Below, piece by piece: positions 1 through 10,129 of a stretch of DNA of 64,000 nucleotides. The notes beneath the pieces are model-generated. The model ran no database searches and was not told where the DNA came from. It saw nothing but the letters and a program-made list of their open reading frames with translations. Made by a program: the position numbers and the translations under genes. Source of the DNA: Cephalotus follicularis (Eukaryota > Streptophyta > Magnoliopsida > Oxalidales > Cephalotaceae); the NCBI GenBank assembly GCA_001972305.1, contig BDDD01002898.1, forward strand, positions 1 through 64,000, given 5' to 3'. Position 1 is the first letter of the stretch. The number at the start of each line of letters is the position of its first letter.

Positions 1-315
1 TAATGTAATGGGTCAGGTACAGGTGGAGCTTCGCAGCTAGTCGAGGATTGAAGCCCCGGGTGAGTCTCCTCCACAGCAGATCGACGACCGACTTAATTAT
101 ATTTTTGAATATTGTATTTATTGACCTGCCGACATGTGGCAGAGCTTTTATTAACGGTATTGTATAACATTGGGTTTATCCACGTAATGATATTTAATTC
201 CGCATGCATTATTATATTGTTGAAATGTTTTGATTTCCGCTGAATATTAAATGAATGATACTGTTAATAGCGCGTCAAACCTTGGGGGTTGACCCTTGGG
301 GTTTGGGGCGTTACA
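1..315. mobile_element. LTR end of a retrotransposon cut by the window edge
   Basis: The segment ends in GGGGCGTTACA exactly where the Tat element A reading frame breaks. GTTCT at 316-320 is the candidate target duplication, but the other copy lies outside the window. Read on the minus strand it starts TGTAACGCCCC, a start typical of plant chromovirus-type LTRs, so the element probably runs leftward on the minus strand. A plus-strand LTR end cannot be excluded. No coding sequence is seen. Confidence 0.6.
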
Positions 316-1433
316 GTTCTATAACCCCACAACACACTGGGGAGTTCCTCTGTCCATCTTTCTTTGCTAGCTTCAAGGTGTTTCTTCAACCCTAAGATGA
401 TTTCTCTATTGATGACCTCTGTTTGACCGTTGCTCTGCGAGTAGGCTACGGAAGCAAGCCTATGTTCGATTCTCCATTCTTTACAAAAATTTTGAAATGC
501 TTCACAATCAAACTGCTTCCCATTCTCAGAGACAATTACTCTAGGGACCCTAAATCTGTAGATGATTGATTTCCAGACAAAGATCTCCATCTTTTTCTCC
601 GTTATTATGGTCAGGGGCTCTGCTTCCACCCATTTGGTGAAGTAATCCACCGCCACGATTAGGAACTTTCTTTGCCCCAGTGCCAGGGGTAATGGTCCCA
701 CAAAATCCATTCCCCAATGTGCGAAGGGCCAAGGGGCAGTGACGGATGTCAAAGATTCTGAAGGTCTTCTGCTTATGTTGGCATTCCTCTGATACTTATC
801 ACATTTTCGCACAAAGTTGATGGCATCTTGGTACATGGTTGGCCAGAAATGGCCTTGTCTTAACAATTTATTGGACAAGGTTCTGCCCCTCTTGTGATTT
901 CCATAAAGTCCTTCATGGACCTCTCTTAGAGCGTAGTCAGCTTTTGAGGGTGTTAGACATCTTAACAGAGGAAAAGAGAAAGACCTTTTATACAAAATCC
1001 TTTCTCTAAATTGGTAGCGGTTGGATCTGTATACCAATTTTCTGGCTTCCTCTGGGTCCTCTGGAAAAACTCCATCTCTTAGCCAACTAATGAATGGTGT
1101 CATCCAATTTGGCTCCTGTTGGATATCGATGTCCATCATCTCTGCCTCAAAAATAGTAGGCTTGTCTAGATAGTCTACTAGCACAATTTGATTTTTCTCC
1201 AATTCTCCTGTTGTAACTAGTTTCGACAACAGGTCTGCTTTGGCATTTTCTGCTCTTGAAACTTTCAAAATCCGGCAGACTTGGAAAGCAGACTTCAAAC
1301 TTTGCACATGAGCTAAGTATTTAGCCATGGTATCTTCTCTGGCTTCGCACTCTCCACTTGTCAGACCAACCACCAGCTGAAAATAACTAGAGGCTTCTAG
1401 TCTTTGATCCTCTAAGTGCTTCTCTATTGTCAA
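316..1433 (-). pseudogene. Tat pol fragment: archaeal RNase H C-part and integrase
   Basis: A long open frame in element A. The first 90 or so residues match the end of the second RNase H (QLVVGL, ENAKADLLSKL). A zinc-binding region follows, ending KCDKYQRN where E has KCDKCQRN, so the last zinc cysteine is lost. The integrase core keeps its first Asp (MDFVGP) and its Glu (GQTEVINRE). The second catalytic Asp reads Glu (SENGKQF instead of SDNGKQF). The frame stops matching at about 316, and the last 16 codons of the open frame are read from the invading LTR. The protein would be inactive. Confidence 0.9.
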
Positions 1434-2218
1434 TTCGACAATAAGAGCTTCCCATTCTGCCTCATTGTTTGTTGCTTTGAATCCAAATCTCAGAGTATAC
1501 TCTAAGGTCTACCCATCTGGGCTAGTCAGCACCAATCCTGCTCCACTTCCGGAAAAGCAGGATGATCCATCAACGGACAACTTCCACATGCCCTTCTCAC
1601 TCTTAGAGGAGTCCTCTTCCATACACTATGTTGGTGTATTGTCTCCCACAAAATTAGCCAAGACTTAAGACTTTATCGCTGGTATGGTTTCATACCTCAC
1701 ATCGTATTCGTCCAATTCAATAGACCACTTGACTAGCCTTCCTGAAGTATCTGGCTTTGCTAACACTTGTCTAAGTGGTTTATCGGTTAATATTTTGATG
1801 GTGTGGGCTTGAAAATACAGTATGAGTTTTCCCACCACAATGATCAGAGCATATGCACACTTCTCCACCTCTGGATACCTTCCCTCAGCATCGTTCAAGA
1901 CCTTGCTCACATAATACACTGACCTCTGAAGCTTGTCTTCTTCTCTTACTAGCACCGCACTTACTGCGCCTTGTGTCGCCGCTAAGTACAAATACAAGTC
2001 TTCCCCATCTTTTGGTTTTGGCATCATATGAGGGGAAGCCAAATATTCCTTCAATTCTTCGAAGGCTGCTTGACATTCTTCGGTCTAGAGAAACCCCTTG
2101 GGGTCCTTAATATTTTGAAGAAAGGAAGACACTTCTCTGCCGACTTGGAGAAAAATCTACTCAGAGCTGCAATCTTGCCGTTTAGCCTCTGCACATCCTT
2201 TATAGATTGTGGAGGTTT
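1434..2218 (-). pseudogene. Tat pol fragment: RT C-terminus, RNase H, start of second RNase H
   Basis: Continues pol upstream of the integrase piece. 1665-2054 encodes the first RNase H (YLYLAATQGAVSAVL, HTIKILTDKPLRQVL). About 2060-2213 encodes the RT thumb region (DVQRLNGKIAALSRF). 1434-1664 encodes the beginning of the second RNase H, readable only with frame changes, and a stop falls at 1665. The frame is cut at 2218 by the copia insertion and resumes at 11872. Frame breaks and stops show it is dead. Confidence 0.88.
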
Positions 2219-3955
2219 TGCTGGAGCCTTATGACGATTAAAATAAAATCTGGAGGCATGCATCCTAATACAAACCATCATCATCTCATGATCATAAACC
2301 ATAAAGTTAATTCCCATGATCATTTGAGCATATATGTACAGTTAAAATACAGAGATAAACAAATTGAAAGAGCAGGCGAAATATACTCAAAAAATGGAAC
2401 AGCTCCTCTTTGATGATTACTGGTTCTAGCCTCCAAGTATAGCAGGCCTCCAATGTATCCACACCAAGCTTCAATCTCTAACACAAATGTTTCTCAAGCT
2501 TTCAACTCTTGTTTCTGTTTACTGTGTTTTCTTTTGTTCTTGGAAGAACCAGAAGAAAACGTTCAGAGAGAGGAAATGGGAATGGCACTCAAGAAAAAGA
2601 CGTGTTTTCTGTGTTTTTTATCGCTAGATAAAAACACTTTAACACTTATGTCTCAATCTTCTATTTTAGTTAAATATCCCATTTAACATAAATAGCCATT
2701 CTTTCCTTTTATAATTCTTTCTTTTAATAAAGAATTATTTCTTTCCTTAATCACATTAAGGATATTTAATCTCATTAAATATAATTAAAAAATAATTATT
2801 CTAATTATTTTTCTCTCGTAACGGTGTCAGAAATATCAGCATGTATTGTGTGTGGCCCTATGGGTTCACTATTACGTTGTCCGTAGGATTAAATCGTGAT
2901 ACTCACGATTATCCAATTAAATATTTATTATCACATAAAAAATATTCTCTCGGATTTTTCCGAATTAAAACTCCTTTAATTCTTTTCTTCCAAGATTAAT
3001 TTATCAATTTAATCTCGGGCATCTTACTGGTCGACATCGACATCTAGCAATGCATAATGACCCCCAGGTAATATTAATTATCTACGAACCACGATTTACA
3101 GGTACATGTACGTATAGTCCTTCCATTGACAATGCTCTTATTAAATCTAGGGTGCGGATTGTGTCAGACCCCAATAATTTAATCTTTAGCCTCATGACTA
3201 TCTTTCGTCAACCTAAATAATATTAGAGGTGACTCTCTAATATTCAACCAATGTATCACACTCTTGATATCGTGGCTAGCCTGGCTAGACGCTTAATTGC
3301 TAACGAAAATCATCCTGAGCATAATCTTCTTTTACTAGAAGCAATGGATTCATTGTTGCCAGTTCACATGCTTCCATACATAAGCGTACTATGTCCAACT
3401 AATGCATGTATACACTTCATTGAATATGTATTTAAGCACCATCAAAACACAACACCCTATGCACAAGATATCCAGTGACGGCTCATGTCCAAGGACCACA
3501 TGCACTTCTATAAAACTAGAATTCTGTCTGACATGTAAGTAAAGCTCCATACAGATATTCTATCAACAGTCACCTTCAGTGAACTCATTAATAAATTAAT
3601 GAGCACCCACGTAGTTGTCATAGCATCAACCATGCGAGTGGTGTGAGACCAGTCACCCTCTGCTTACCAATCTGACAGTACGTGCTGGTTTATCCGGATT
3701 GATCATGCCCTGAGTGTCAATCCTATGATCAGGAAGATTCGAAATAAAGTATACCGATATTCCAATTCTCACATCATGATCTCATCATGAACTTGGTTCT
3801 CTAACTTTATTTCAGGACATTCATTTATTAAATAAACATGTATTCAAATAATGAACTCATAGCCAATGATAAAATATAAACATATTTATTGAATTTATAT
3901 ACAAGATAGAGTAAATACAAGCTCAGTACTGGCTTGCAGGACTTCATCTCTAACA
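2219..3955 (-). repeat. 3' LTR of the copia element
   Basis: Matches 10130-11866 along its whole 1737 bp. The terminal TG is followed by CTGG, where the other copy has TTGG. The inner edge reads TCTAACA followed by the purine tract. Contains only shadow reading frames. Confidence 0.95.
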
Positions 3956-3964
3956 ATCTCCCAT
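3956..3964 (-). other. polypurine tract of the copia element
   Basis: On the minus strand ATGGGAGAT directly precedes the 3' LTR, the expected place and composition for the plus-strand DNA primer. Confidence 0.75.
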
Positions 3965-4017
3965 TAAGGCCTAAAGCCAGTTTCCATAGTGTCTCACACC
4001 CATGGCATCCAGGTGTC

Positions 4018-5721
4018 AGTCAAAGACCGCCTTTGGTAATGCTTTAGAAAGCGGGTCTACAATATTGTCTTCTCCTGGATCAATGATCAACGATCTCATG
4101 TATAAGGTGAAAGCGCCTGAGAATGCGTTTAGATTTTGAGTATGATCTTGGCTCCTTGGCCTGCACTATCGCTCCATTGTTATCACAGTATAAAGATACC
4201 GGATCATCAATGCCAGGAACTACACCCAAATCTTCGATGAACTTCTTCATCCATACACCTTCCTTGGTAGATTCCGATGCCGCAATGTATTCAGCTTCTG
4301 TAACTGAATCTGTAGTGGTAGGCTGCTTGAAACTCTTTCAGCTCAATGCACCACCATTCAAGGTGAACACAAATCCCGATGTCGATTTTGAGTCATCCAC
4401 ATCTGTTTAAAAATTATAGTCAGTATAACCCTCAATCTTCAAACCTTTTCCTCCATACAATAAGAATAAACCCTTAGTCCTGTTAAGGTATTTGATGATA
4501 TCTTTGATAGCCTTCCAGTGTTGCTCATCTGGATCTGACTGATATCTACTTGTAACACTTACAACATAGGCGATATCTGGTATGGTGCAAAGCATAGCAT
4601 ATATGATGCTTCCAATTGTCAAAGAATAAGGAATATGCATTATCCTCTGTCTTTCCTCAAGAGTCTTGGGATACATCTGCTTAGAAAGTGAAATCCCATG
4701 ACAGAGAGGTAGGTAACCCCTCTTGGAATTTTCCTTCCAAAACGCTTTAGCACTCCGTCAATGTACAAAGACTGGGATAACCCTATCATCCTTCTTGATT
4801 TATCCCTATAGACCTTTATACCTAGGATATAGAAAGCTTCTCCAAAGTCTTTCATGGAGAAAACTGTGGATAACCATGCCTTTACGTTAGACAACACGAT
4901 CACATCATTTCCTATAAGAAGTATGTCATCCACGAACAAGACCACAAAGGTCACTGAGCTCCCACTAAGCTTTTGTACACACATGGTTCATCTCGATTCT
5001 TTATGAAACCAAAATCTTTGATCGTTTCATTAAATCGAATGTTCCAGCTTCTCGAAGCTTGCTTTAGTCCCTAGATGGGCTTTTATAGTTTGCACACTTT
5101 CTGGTCCTCACCAACGGATATGAAACCCTAAGGCTGGGTCATATATATGTCTTCGTCAATGTTTGCATTGAGAAAGGCAGTTTTCACATCCATTTGCTAT
5201 ATCTCATAGTCAAAATGTGCAGCTATAGCAAGTAAAATCTGAATGGATTTAAGCATGGCTATGGGAGAGAATGTTTCCTCATAATCAATCCCTTCCCATT
5301 GATTGTAACCTTTGGCTACTAGCCTAGCTTTGAAGGTCTTCACCTTTCCATCATCTCCAACTTTCTTTTGAAAATCCATTTGTAACCTAAGGGTAACCCC
5401 TTTGGGTGCATCCACTAGATTTGAAACTTGATTGGAGTACATGGATTCCATTTCGGAAGTCATGGCACTAAGCCATTTCTCCGAGTCCATATCACATATG
5501 GGTTTATTGTAGCTAACCGAATCATCATTCATGAGGTTTACCTCTTGGGTTCCTTCAATGAGAAAACTACCATAGTATCTCTCAGGTTCCCTAGGTAATC
5601 GGGTAGTTCTACGCAGATGTTATATATGTTTGGCCACTGATGTTTCAGGCTCATCAATATGAACATGAGTGGATTGGTCCTCAACTTGTGATGATATGGA
5701 TCGTTCATCCAGCTCTATCAT
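4018..5721 (-). pseudogene. copia reverse transcriptase and RNase H
   Basis: Reading right to left: RT start near 5530 (EKWLSAMTSEMESMY, KARLVAKGYNQ, YEETFSPIA), catalytic box FVDDILLIGND near 4925, palm end and linker (SIIYAMLCTIPDIAYVVS) near 4600, then RNase H (SVTEAEYIAASE) near 4290 and the typical tail DPLSKALPKAVFD near 4030. The RT metal-binding DD pair is kept, but the frame is broken several times (5197, 4984-4640, 4407), so no full protein can be made. It is separated from integrase by the Cassandra-like insertion at 5722-6128. Confidence 0.9.
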
Positions 5722-6128
5722 TGTGACACCTCACTTAAGAGTGGGCAAGAGGAAAGAGCTATCCATGAGATGAAGCCACAAAACGGAAGAGCTCTCAATG
5801 AGATGGAGCCGCCCTGGTGATAGGAATGAACCGGATCCATCAAAAAAAGGGAAAAGTATGGCTGTGTTATATAAGAAATGGTCATTGAACCTAATTACAT
5901 GAGGTGCCTTTTGATGGATTGGCTGAGGAGTTAGTGAAAACTCTAAGGTTAAGCGTGCTGCACTCAGGGCGAAACCAGGATGGGTGACCTCCTAGGAAGT
6001 CTGACCAATCCATCAATTAGGACAAAACCGTGATGGTCCACGTGAAAAAGCAGATGTATGGGCGTTGTATGTTCTGTGTGGGACAAAAGCAGACAATTTC
6101 TCATGTGGTTAAGGATCGGATCGTTACA
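5722..6128 (+). mobile_element. Cassandra-like solo LTR (TRIM) carrying a 5S RNA promoter
   Basis: A 407-bp block bounded by TGTGAC...GTTACA with a perfect 5-bp target duplication, ATCAT, at 5717-5721 and 6129-6133. It sits inside the copia polyprotein between integrase and RT. It has no coding capacity. It contains a stretch clearly derived from 5S rRNA (5947-6001), the diagnostic feature of Cassandra terminal-repeat elements. Known Cassandra LTRs are roughly 240-350 bp, so this copy is somewhat long. Only one LTR is present. Confidence 0.75.
5947..6001 (+). promoter_or_regulatory. 5S-rRNA-like internal pol III control region
   Basis: GTTAAGCGTGCT and GGATGGGTGACCTCCT match the plant 5S A-box start and C-box. 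The C-box differs by one base (CCTAGGAAGT for CCTGGGAAGT). The A-box is interrupted by about 7 extra bases before GGGCG, which may weaken it. Only the 3' half of 5S is recognisable, so this is not a 5S gene. Confidence 0.75.
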
Positions 6129-7054
6129 ATCATACTCTCACTACTATCTTCCAACAGGAAGTCCTTCTCAAGAAAGGTAGCTTGCCTGGCTACAAACACT
6201 TTGTTGTCAGGTGGGTAATAGAAATAATATCCTCTTGTTTCTTTAGGATATCCCACAAGTTTACATTTAATGGACATAGAGTTCAATTTATTTACTGTTG
6301 TATGCTTGACATATGCAGTGCATCCCCATATTCTCAGATAACTAAGATTGGGTTTCTTCCTGTTCCATATATCATATGGAGTCTTGGAAGCAGATTTTGT
6401 TGGAGTCCTATTCAGTATGAGAACAGCAGTCTCCAAGGCATAACCCCAGAAAGACAGTGGAAGTTGAGCATCACTCATCATGCTCCGCACCATATCAAGC
6501 AAGGTGCAATTTCTCCTTTTAGACACACCATTATGCTGTGGTGTTCCAGGAGACGTCCACTGAGAGATAATCCCATTATCTTTGAGATAAGTTAAGAACT
6601 CGGTGGAAAGATACTTACCACCTCGATCTGATCGAAGAGTCTTCAGACTTTTACCAGTATGCTTCTCTACTTCTTGTCTGAATTCTTTGAACTTTTCAAA
6701 GGCTTCAAATTTATGTCTCATCATGTACAAATAACCAAAACGAGAATGATCATCCGTAAAGGTTATGAAGTAGGAATATCCACCTCTAGCATCTATTGTC
6801 ATTGGTCCACACACATTAGTATGTACTAGACCCAATAGTTCTTGGGACCTTTCCCCTTTCCCTGTGAAGGGAGATTTGGTCATTTTATCTTTGAGACAGG
6901 GTTCACAAGTTGGAAACGGTTGATACTCTGAAAAATCAAAGTATCCATCCGAGATCAACCGGCGTACTCTTTTCTCACCAATATAACCAAGTCTACAGTG
7001 CCATAGGTAAGATGGATTACTTTCATCTCTCTTTCTTTTATTGTCTTTTTGCAT
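6129..7054 (-). pseudogene. copia integrase, catalytically dead
   Basis: The open frame has the GAG-pre-integrase zinc region (LWHCRLGYIGEKRV, CEPCLKDK) then the integrase core. The three catalytic positions can be located by the D-x35-E spacing. The first Asp reads Asn (VHTNVCGP). The second is kept (RSDRGGKY). The Glu 35 residues further on reads Lys (HNGVSKRRN). Both losses are G-to-A changes in the coding strand. The C-terminal WGCTAYVK and KCKLVGYP motifs are normal. The frame is cut at 6128 by the Cassandra-like LTR. Confidence 0.92.
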
Positions 7055-7470
7055 ATTGAAACAATCTCTTGTCTATTCAATACATATAATCCTTCATGAA
7101 GGAAACATTTTGCATAAATAACATCATTCATCAAAATGGTACAACACTTGTCCTTAAAAACAATATTAAAACCTTCGGCATCTAATCATGGAATAGATAT
7201 GATGTTCCGCAAAATGCGAGGGGAATAAATGCATTGTTTAAGTACAAAGCTCTAGCCCGAAGGCAACAAAATCCTGACTGATCCTACAGATATGGCTTCA
7301 ACAACCAAGCCATCCACAAGCCGTAGATCTCCCTCACCCTTCTCAAGGTTTCTTCTATCCGTGAGGGCCTGTAAATTAGAACATATGTGAGTACCACATC
7401 CACTGTCTAAAATCAGGAAGATGAATCAGGAACATGCATATTCACCTTTATATAAGACAAATTGGGCATA
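7055..7470 (-). pseudogene. copia protease region with stop codons
   Basis: An aspartic protease site LDSGCGTHIC is readable at about 7380-7415 in the minus strand. The Ty1/copia protease pattern follows, up to the integrase zinc region. Stops interrupt it, for example near 7256 and 7180. It lies in the correct place between the gag zinc knuckle and integrase. Confidence 0.75.
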
Positions 7471-8372
7471 CCTTTGCCAATTGACTTCAGGAATGTCACA
7501 CAATTCCTTTTCCAATGTCCTGGCTTTCCACAGTGGAAACAGGATCCCTTAGCAGGAGATTCTGAGGTACTCTCCTCAGCACATGAAACTCTTGTAGTAA
7601 TATCTGGTGTAGCAACAGCTTGCTACTTTCCTTGACTAGGTGGTTTGGTTGTCCCTGGTTTAAAAGATGCCTGTCGTGGTGGCAGCGTTCCACTTTTAGC
7701 CTTCCCCTTTGCAGAGGCTAACTTGCCCTTCCTCTTAGGCCTACCAGACTGCCCTACCATCATGACCGATGCCTTGCCCTTATTCATGTTCACTTAGGCT
7801 TCCCTCAGCATGTTTAGGAGGTCAGCCAAAGTAGCTGATATCCTATTCATGTTAAAGTTGGTGATAAAACCAGAGAAGGAAGGCGGGAGCGAATGAATGA
7901 TAAGATCAATGCTCAATTCAGCATCCTGAACGATGCCTAGAGCTTCAAGACATTCAATCGCATTGATCATCTTTAGCACATGATCATTAACAGAAGATCC
8001 TTCAGCCATTTTAGTGCCATACAGCTCAGCCGTGAGTTGGAACTGAGCGTTTCTACTATTCTCTTTGTATAACTCGTAGAGATGTTGTAGAATAGCCCTA
8101 GAGTCTCGCATCCCATCATGCTGGACTTGTAGGGCATTGCTCATCGATGCCATATGGTAGCTTCTGACTTTCTTTTCATCAGTCACCCATTTCTTATAAA
8201 TGGCATGATCTTCGGTTGAGGCATCTTCAGCAGGCAGTGCTGGCATAGGAGCCTCTAGGACATAATCTATGTCCTCGGAATTCAGAACTATTTTGACATT
8301 CCGTAGCCAGTCCACATAGTTTGGACCTATGAGCTGATTCTTCTCAAGAATAACAACGAATGGGTTTGTCAT
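7471..8372 (-). pseudogene. copia gag with CCHC zinc knuckle
   Basis: The start codon at 8372 begins MTNPFVVILEKNQL. The following 190 codons are a UBN2/retrotransposon gag domain (NYVDWLRNVKIVL near the N-terminus, LYELYKENSRNAQFQL in the middle, LIIHSLPPSF and ATLADLLNMLREAE near the end). The open frame stops at about 7797 in a lysine-rich linker. A CCHC knuckle, CFHCGKPGHWKRNC, is readable at about 7497-7545 beyond that stop and another break. Gag would coat the RNA and form the particle; this copy is broken. Confidence 0.88.
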
Positions 8373-8589
8373 TGCGATGTCTGTAGATATAAAAATAAAG
8401 CAATAATTAAATCAGATAAATTCAATTTCAATGTTTATAACCTTAAAGATTTGGTCTTTAATCTTTTAGGTGTATTTACCTCTCATGCTCCCACTGTTTT
8501 ACACGAATCCTATAACCCTCATAAATATGGGAGACAAGAAACAGCAATCCAAGTCTCATGGATCTCATTTCCAAGTGAGGATCGGTGTC

Positions 8590-8938
8590 CTGCAACATAT
8601 TCAATATAACCTTGATAGGGGCCAAAATGCTATATTGAATCTTGCAGTGAGACAAACTCTTGCCAACCATATAATAGTATGATTCTCGATCATTGCTTTT
8701 GCCTCTAGTCTACATATGACCTTGACAGGGGCCAAAACGCCATGTGTATCCTAGTCAAGTTTAACCTACCATCGAACACACGATGAATCAATGAATGTGA
8801 ATCTTGACGGGGGCCAAAACATTCACATCCATAATTCATCTACATGCACAATCTCATGTTCAACTTATATAGATGTTCCGAGAAAAGGTAAGCCTTGACG
8901 AGGGCCAAAACACTCACAATTTCCAAGAGCATCTATAT
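8590..8938 (-). repeat. four consecutive stem-loops sharing one loop sequence
   Basis: Four hairpins present the same motif, on the plus strand CTTGAYRGGGGCCAAAA, at 8611-8627, 8721-8737, 8803-8819 and 8894-8910. Flanking arms are inverted repeats that differ between hairpins: TTCAATATA/TATATTGAA plus CTGCAA/TTGCAG; TACATATG/CATGTGTA (one mismatch); ATGTGAAT/ATTCACAT plus GATGAAT/ATTCATC; ATATAGATG/CATCTATAT. The element's RNA is the complement, so the loops would read UUUUGGCCCC followed by a Y-R-UCAAG tail. The position just upstream of gag fits an RNA packaging or dimerisation signal, which is inference. Confidence 0.8.
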
Positions 8939-9714
8939 CAGTTGCAATGGCAGAAGGCAATGACCGAACACTATCTTGTACCCGTTTCGCTTTAACTTGA
9001 TATCATGGTATAAATGAGGAATAACGATATATGGCATATAATGGAGAGGCCGTTGGAACCTCTAAAACATAAATTAGACATGCATCACATACATTCTAAA
9101 AACTAATGGTAGGTTATGGACTTTACTACTGCAACTTGTTTGACTCTCAAACAAGTTACTGGTCTCATTCCTAGGTATGTTATTACAATCAAACATTCAC
9201 TCACATACATGCATGGGTCTTGTAATATTTTTCTCTTCTCAAACTTGCTTCCACTGCGACTCTCGCTCTTCAATTACATAAACCAACTATAAACTACAGA
9301 AACCTTGAATTAAATCAATGGGAGTTAGAAGGAGGTTAAGAAGAATTAAAGATACAAATCAAGAGAGAGAAGAGAGATATGCAAGTCTCAAAAAATTACA
9401 ACCCAAAAATTATGAATATAAAACATACATTCAACACTTGAATAAATAAGACAAAACTAGGTGAAGTCCATAACCCAACCATCATGCAAAAATATAATTC
9501 AATCTCATTGACTTATCCAAAAATAATAATTCAATCTCATCGAATTATCTAATATTGATGTTGATAGATATGCTTCTATAAATATAGAAATTTAATTTGG
9601 GTAATTATGGTAATAAAAACTCTTTTTCAGGTTGGAAAAAGCATTTGCAGAGCGTGGATGGTGCTTCAAAAGCGCTAGCGCGGTCTTCCGTTGTAACAGG
9701 CGATGCTTTACCAT

Positions 9715-10010
9715 AAGCGTCAGCGGTTACTAGTTAAGTGTCAACGCTTCCATCTACGCTTTGTACAAGTATCCGCGCTTTAGCCTTAAGCATCGACAGT
9801 TTTCTCAAAAGCGTCAGCGCTTAATGCTAAAGCGTCGACGGTTCAAGCTTAAACGTCGATTGTTTTCTCAAAACATCAGCGCTTAACACTTAAGCGTCTA
9901 CGGTTTATGCAAACTGTTAGAGATTAGCGCTTAAGTGTCGACAGTTTGTGAAAACCACCAGCGCTTAGCGCTTGATCATCGACAGTTTACTCTAAACTGT
10001 CAGCACTTTA
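9715..10010. repeat. phased array of GTC-core palindromes, period about 21 bp (copia leader)
   Basis: Fourteen GTC-type cores begin at 9719, 9740, 9771, 9792, 9813, 9834, 9855, 9875, 9896, 9916, 9937, 9957, 9978 and 9999. The spacings are 21, 31, then 20 or 21 throughout. Typical units are AAGCGTCAGCGCTT and AAGCGTCGACGGTT; spacers are less alike than cores. Confidence 0.9.
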
Positions 10011-10115
10011 CACGAACAGTCACGTTACATCACATGTTTGTCTCACAATTTAACCCAAAAAATTCAAACATATCATCAAATACATGATTCTAATTGCACA
10101 TATGCATCAAATTCT

Positions 10116-10126
10116 CTCTGATACCA
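10116..10126 (-). other. primer-binding site, initiator methionine tRNA
   Basis: On the minus strand TGGTATCAGAG follows the 5' LTR after three bases. It is complementary to the 3' end of plant tRNA-iMet, the usual primer of copia elements. Confidence 0.88.
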
Positions 10127-10129
10127 TTT

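Larger units (their letters stand above)
8373..10113 (-). other. copia 5' leader (noncoding)
   Basis: About 1.7 kb between the primer site and the gag start without meaningful reading frames. It holds the four-hairpin cluster (8590-8938) and the 21-bp palindrome array (9715-10010), described separately. The stretch 8940-9660 is AT-rich and shows nothing I can assign. Confidence 0.7.

Noticed and set aside
264..315. Extra C-terminal codons on the element A integrase
   Set aside because: These codons come from the invading LTR; homology to the Tat integrase ends at about 316.
5947..6001. 5S rRNA gene
   Set aside because: Only the 3' half of 5S is recognisable, with an inserted segment, and it sits inside an LTR-like element with its own target duplication.
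6182..6595. 137-codon plus-strand frame
   Set aside because: Antisense shadow of the copia integrase.
9715..10010. CRISPR-like regular repeat/spacer array
   Set aside because: Plant retrotransposon leader DNA; repeat cores are about 8-10 bp with about 11-bp spacers, and no cas genes exist here.
9715..10010. 21-nt phasing as evidence for phased siRNA production
   Set aside because: Spacing of DNA cores says nothing about Dicer phasing; small-RNA data would be required.
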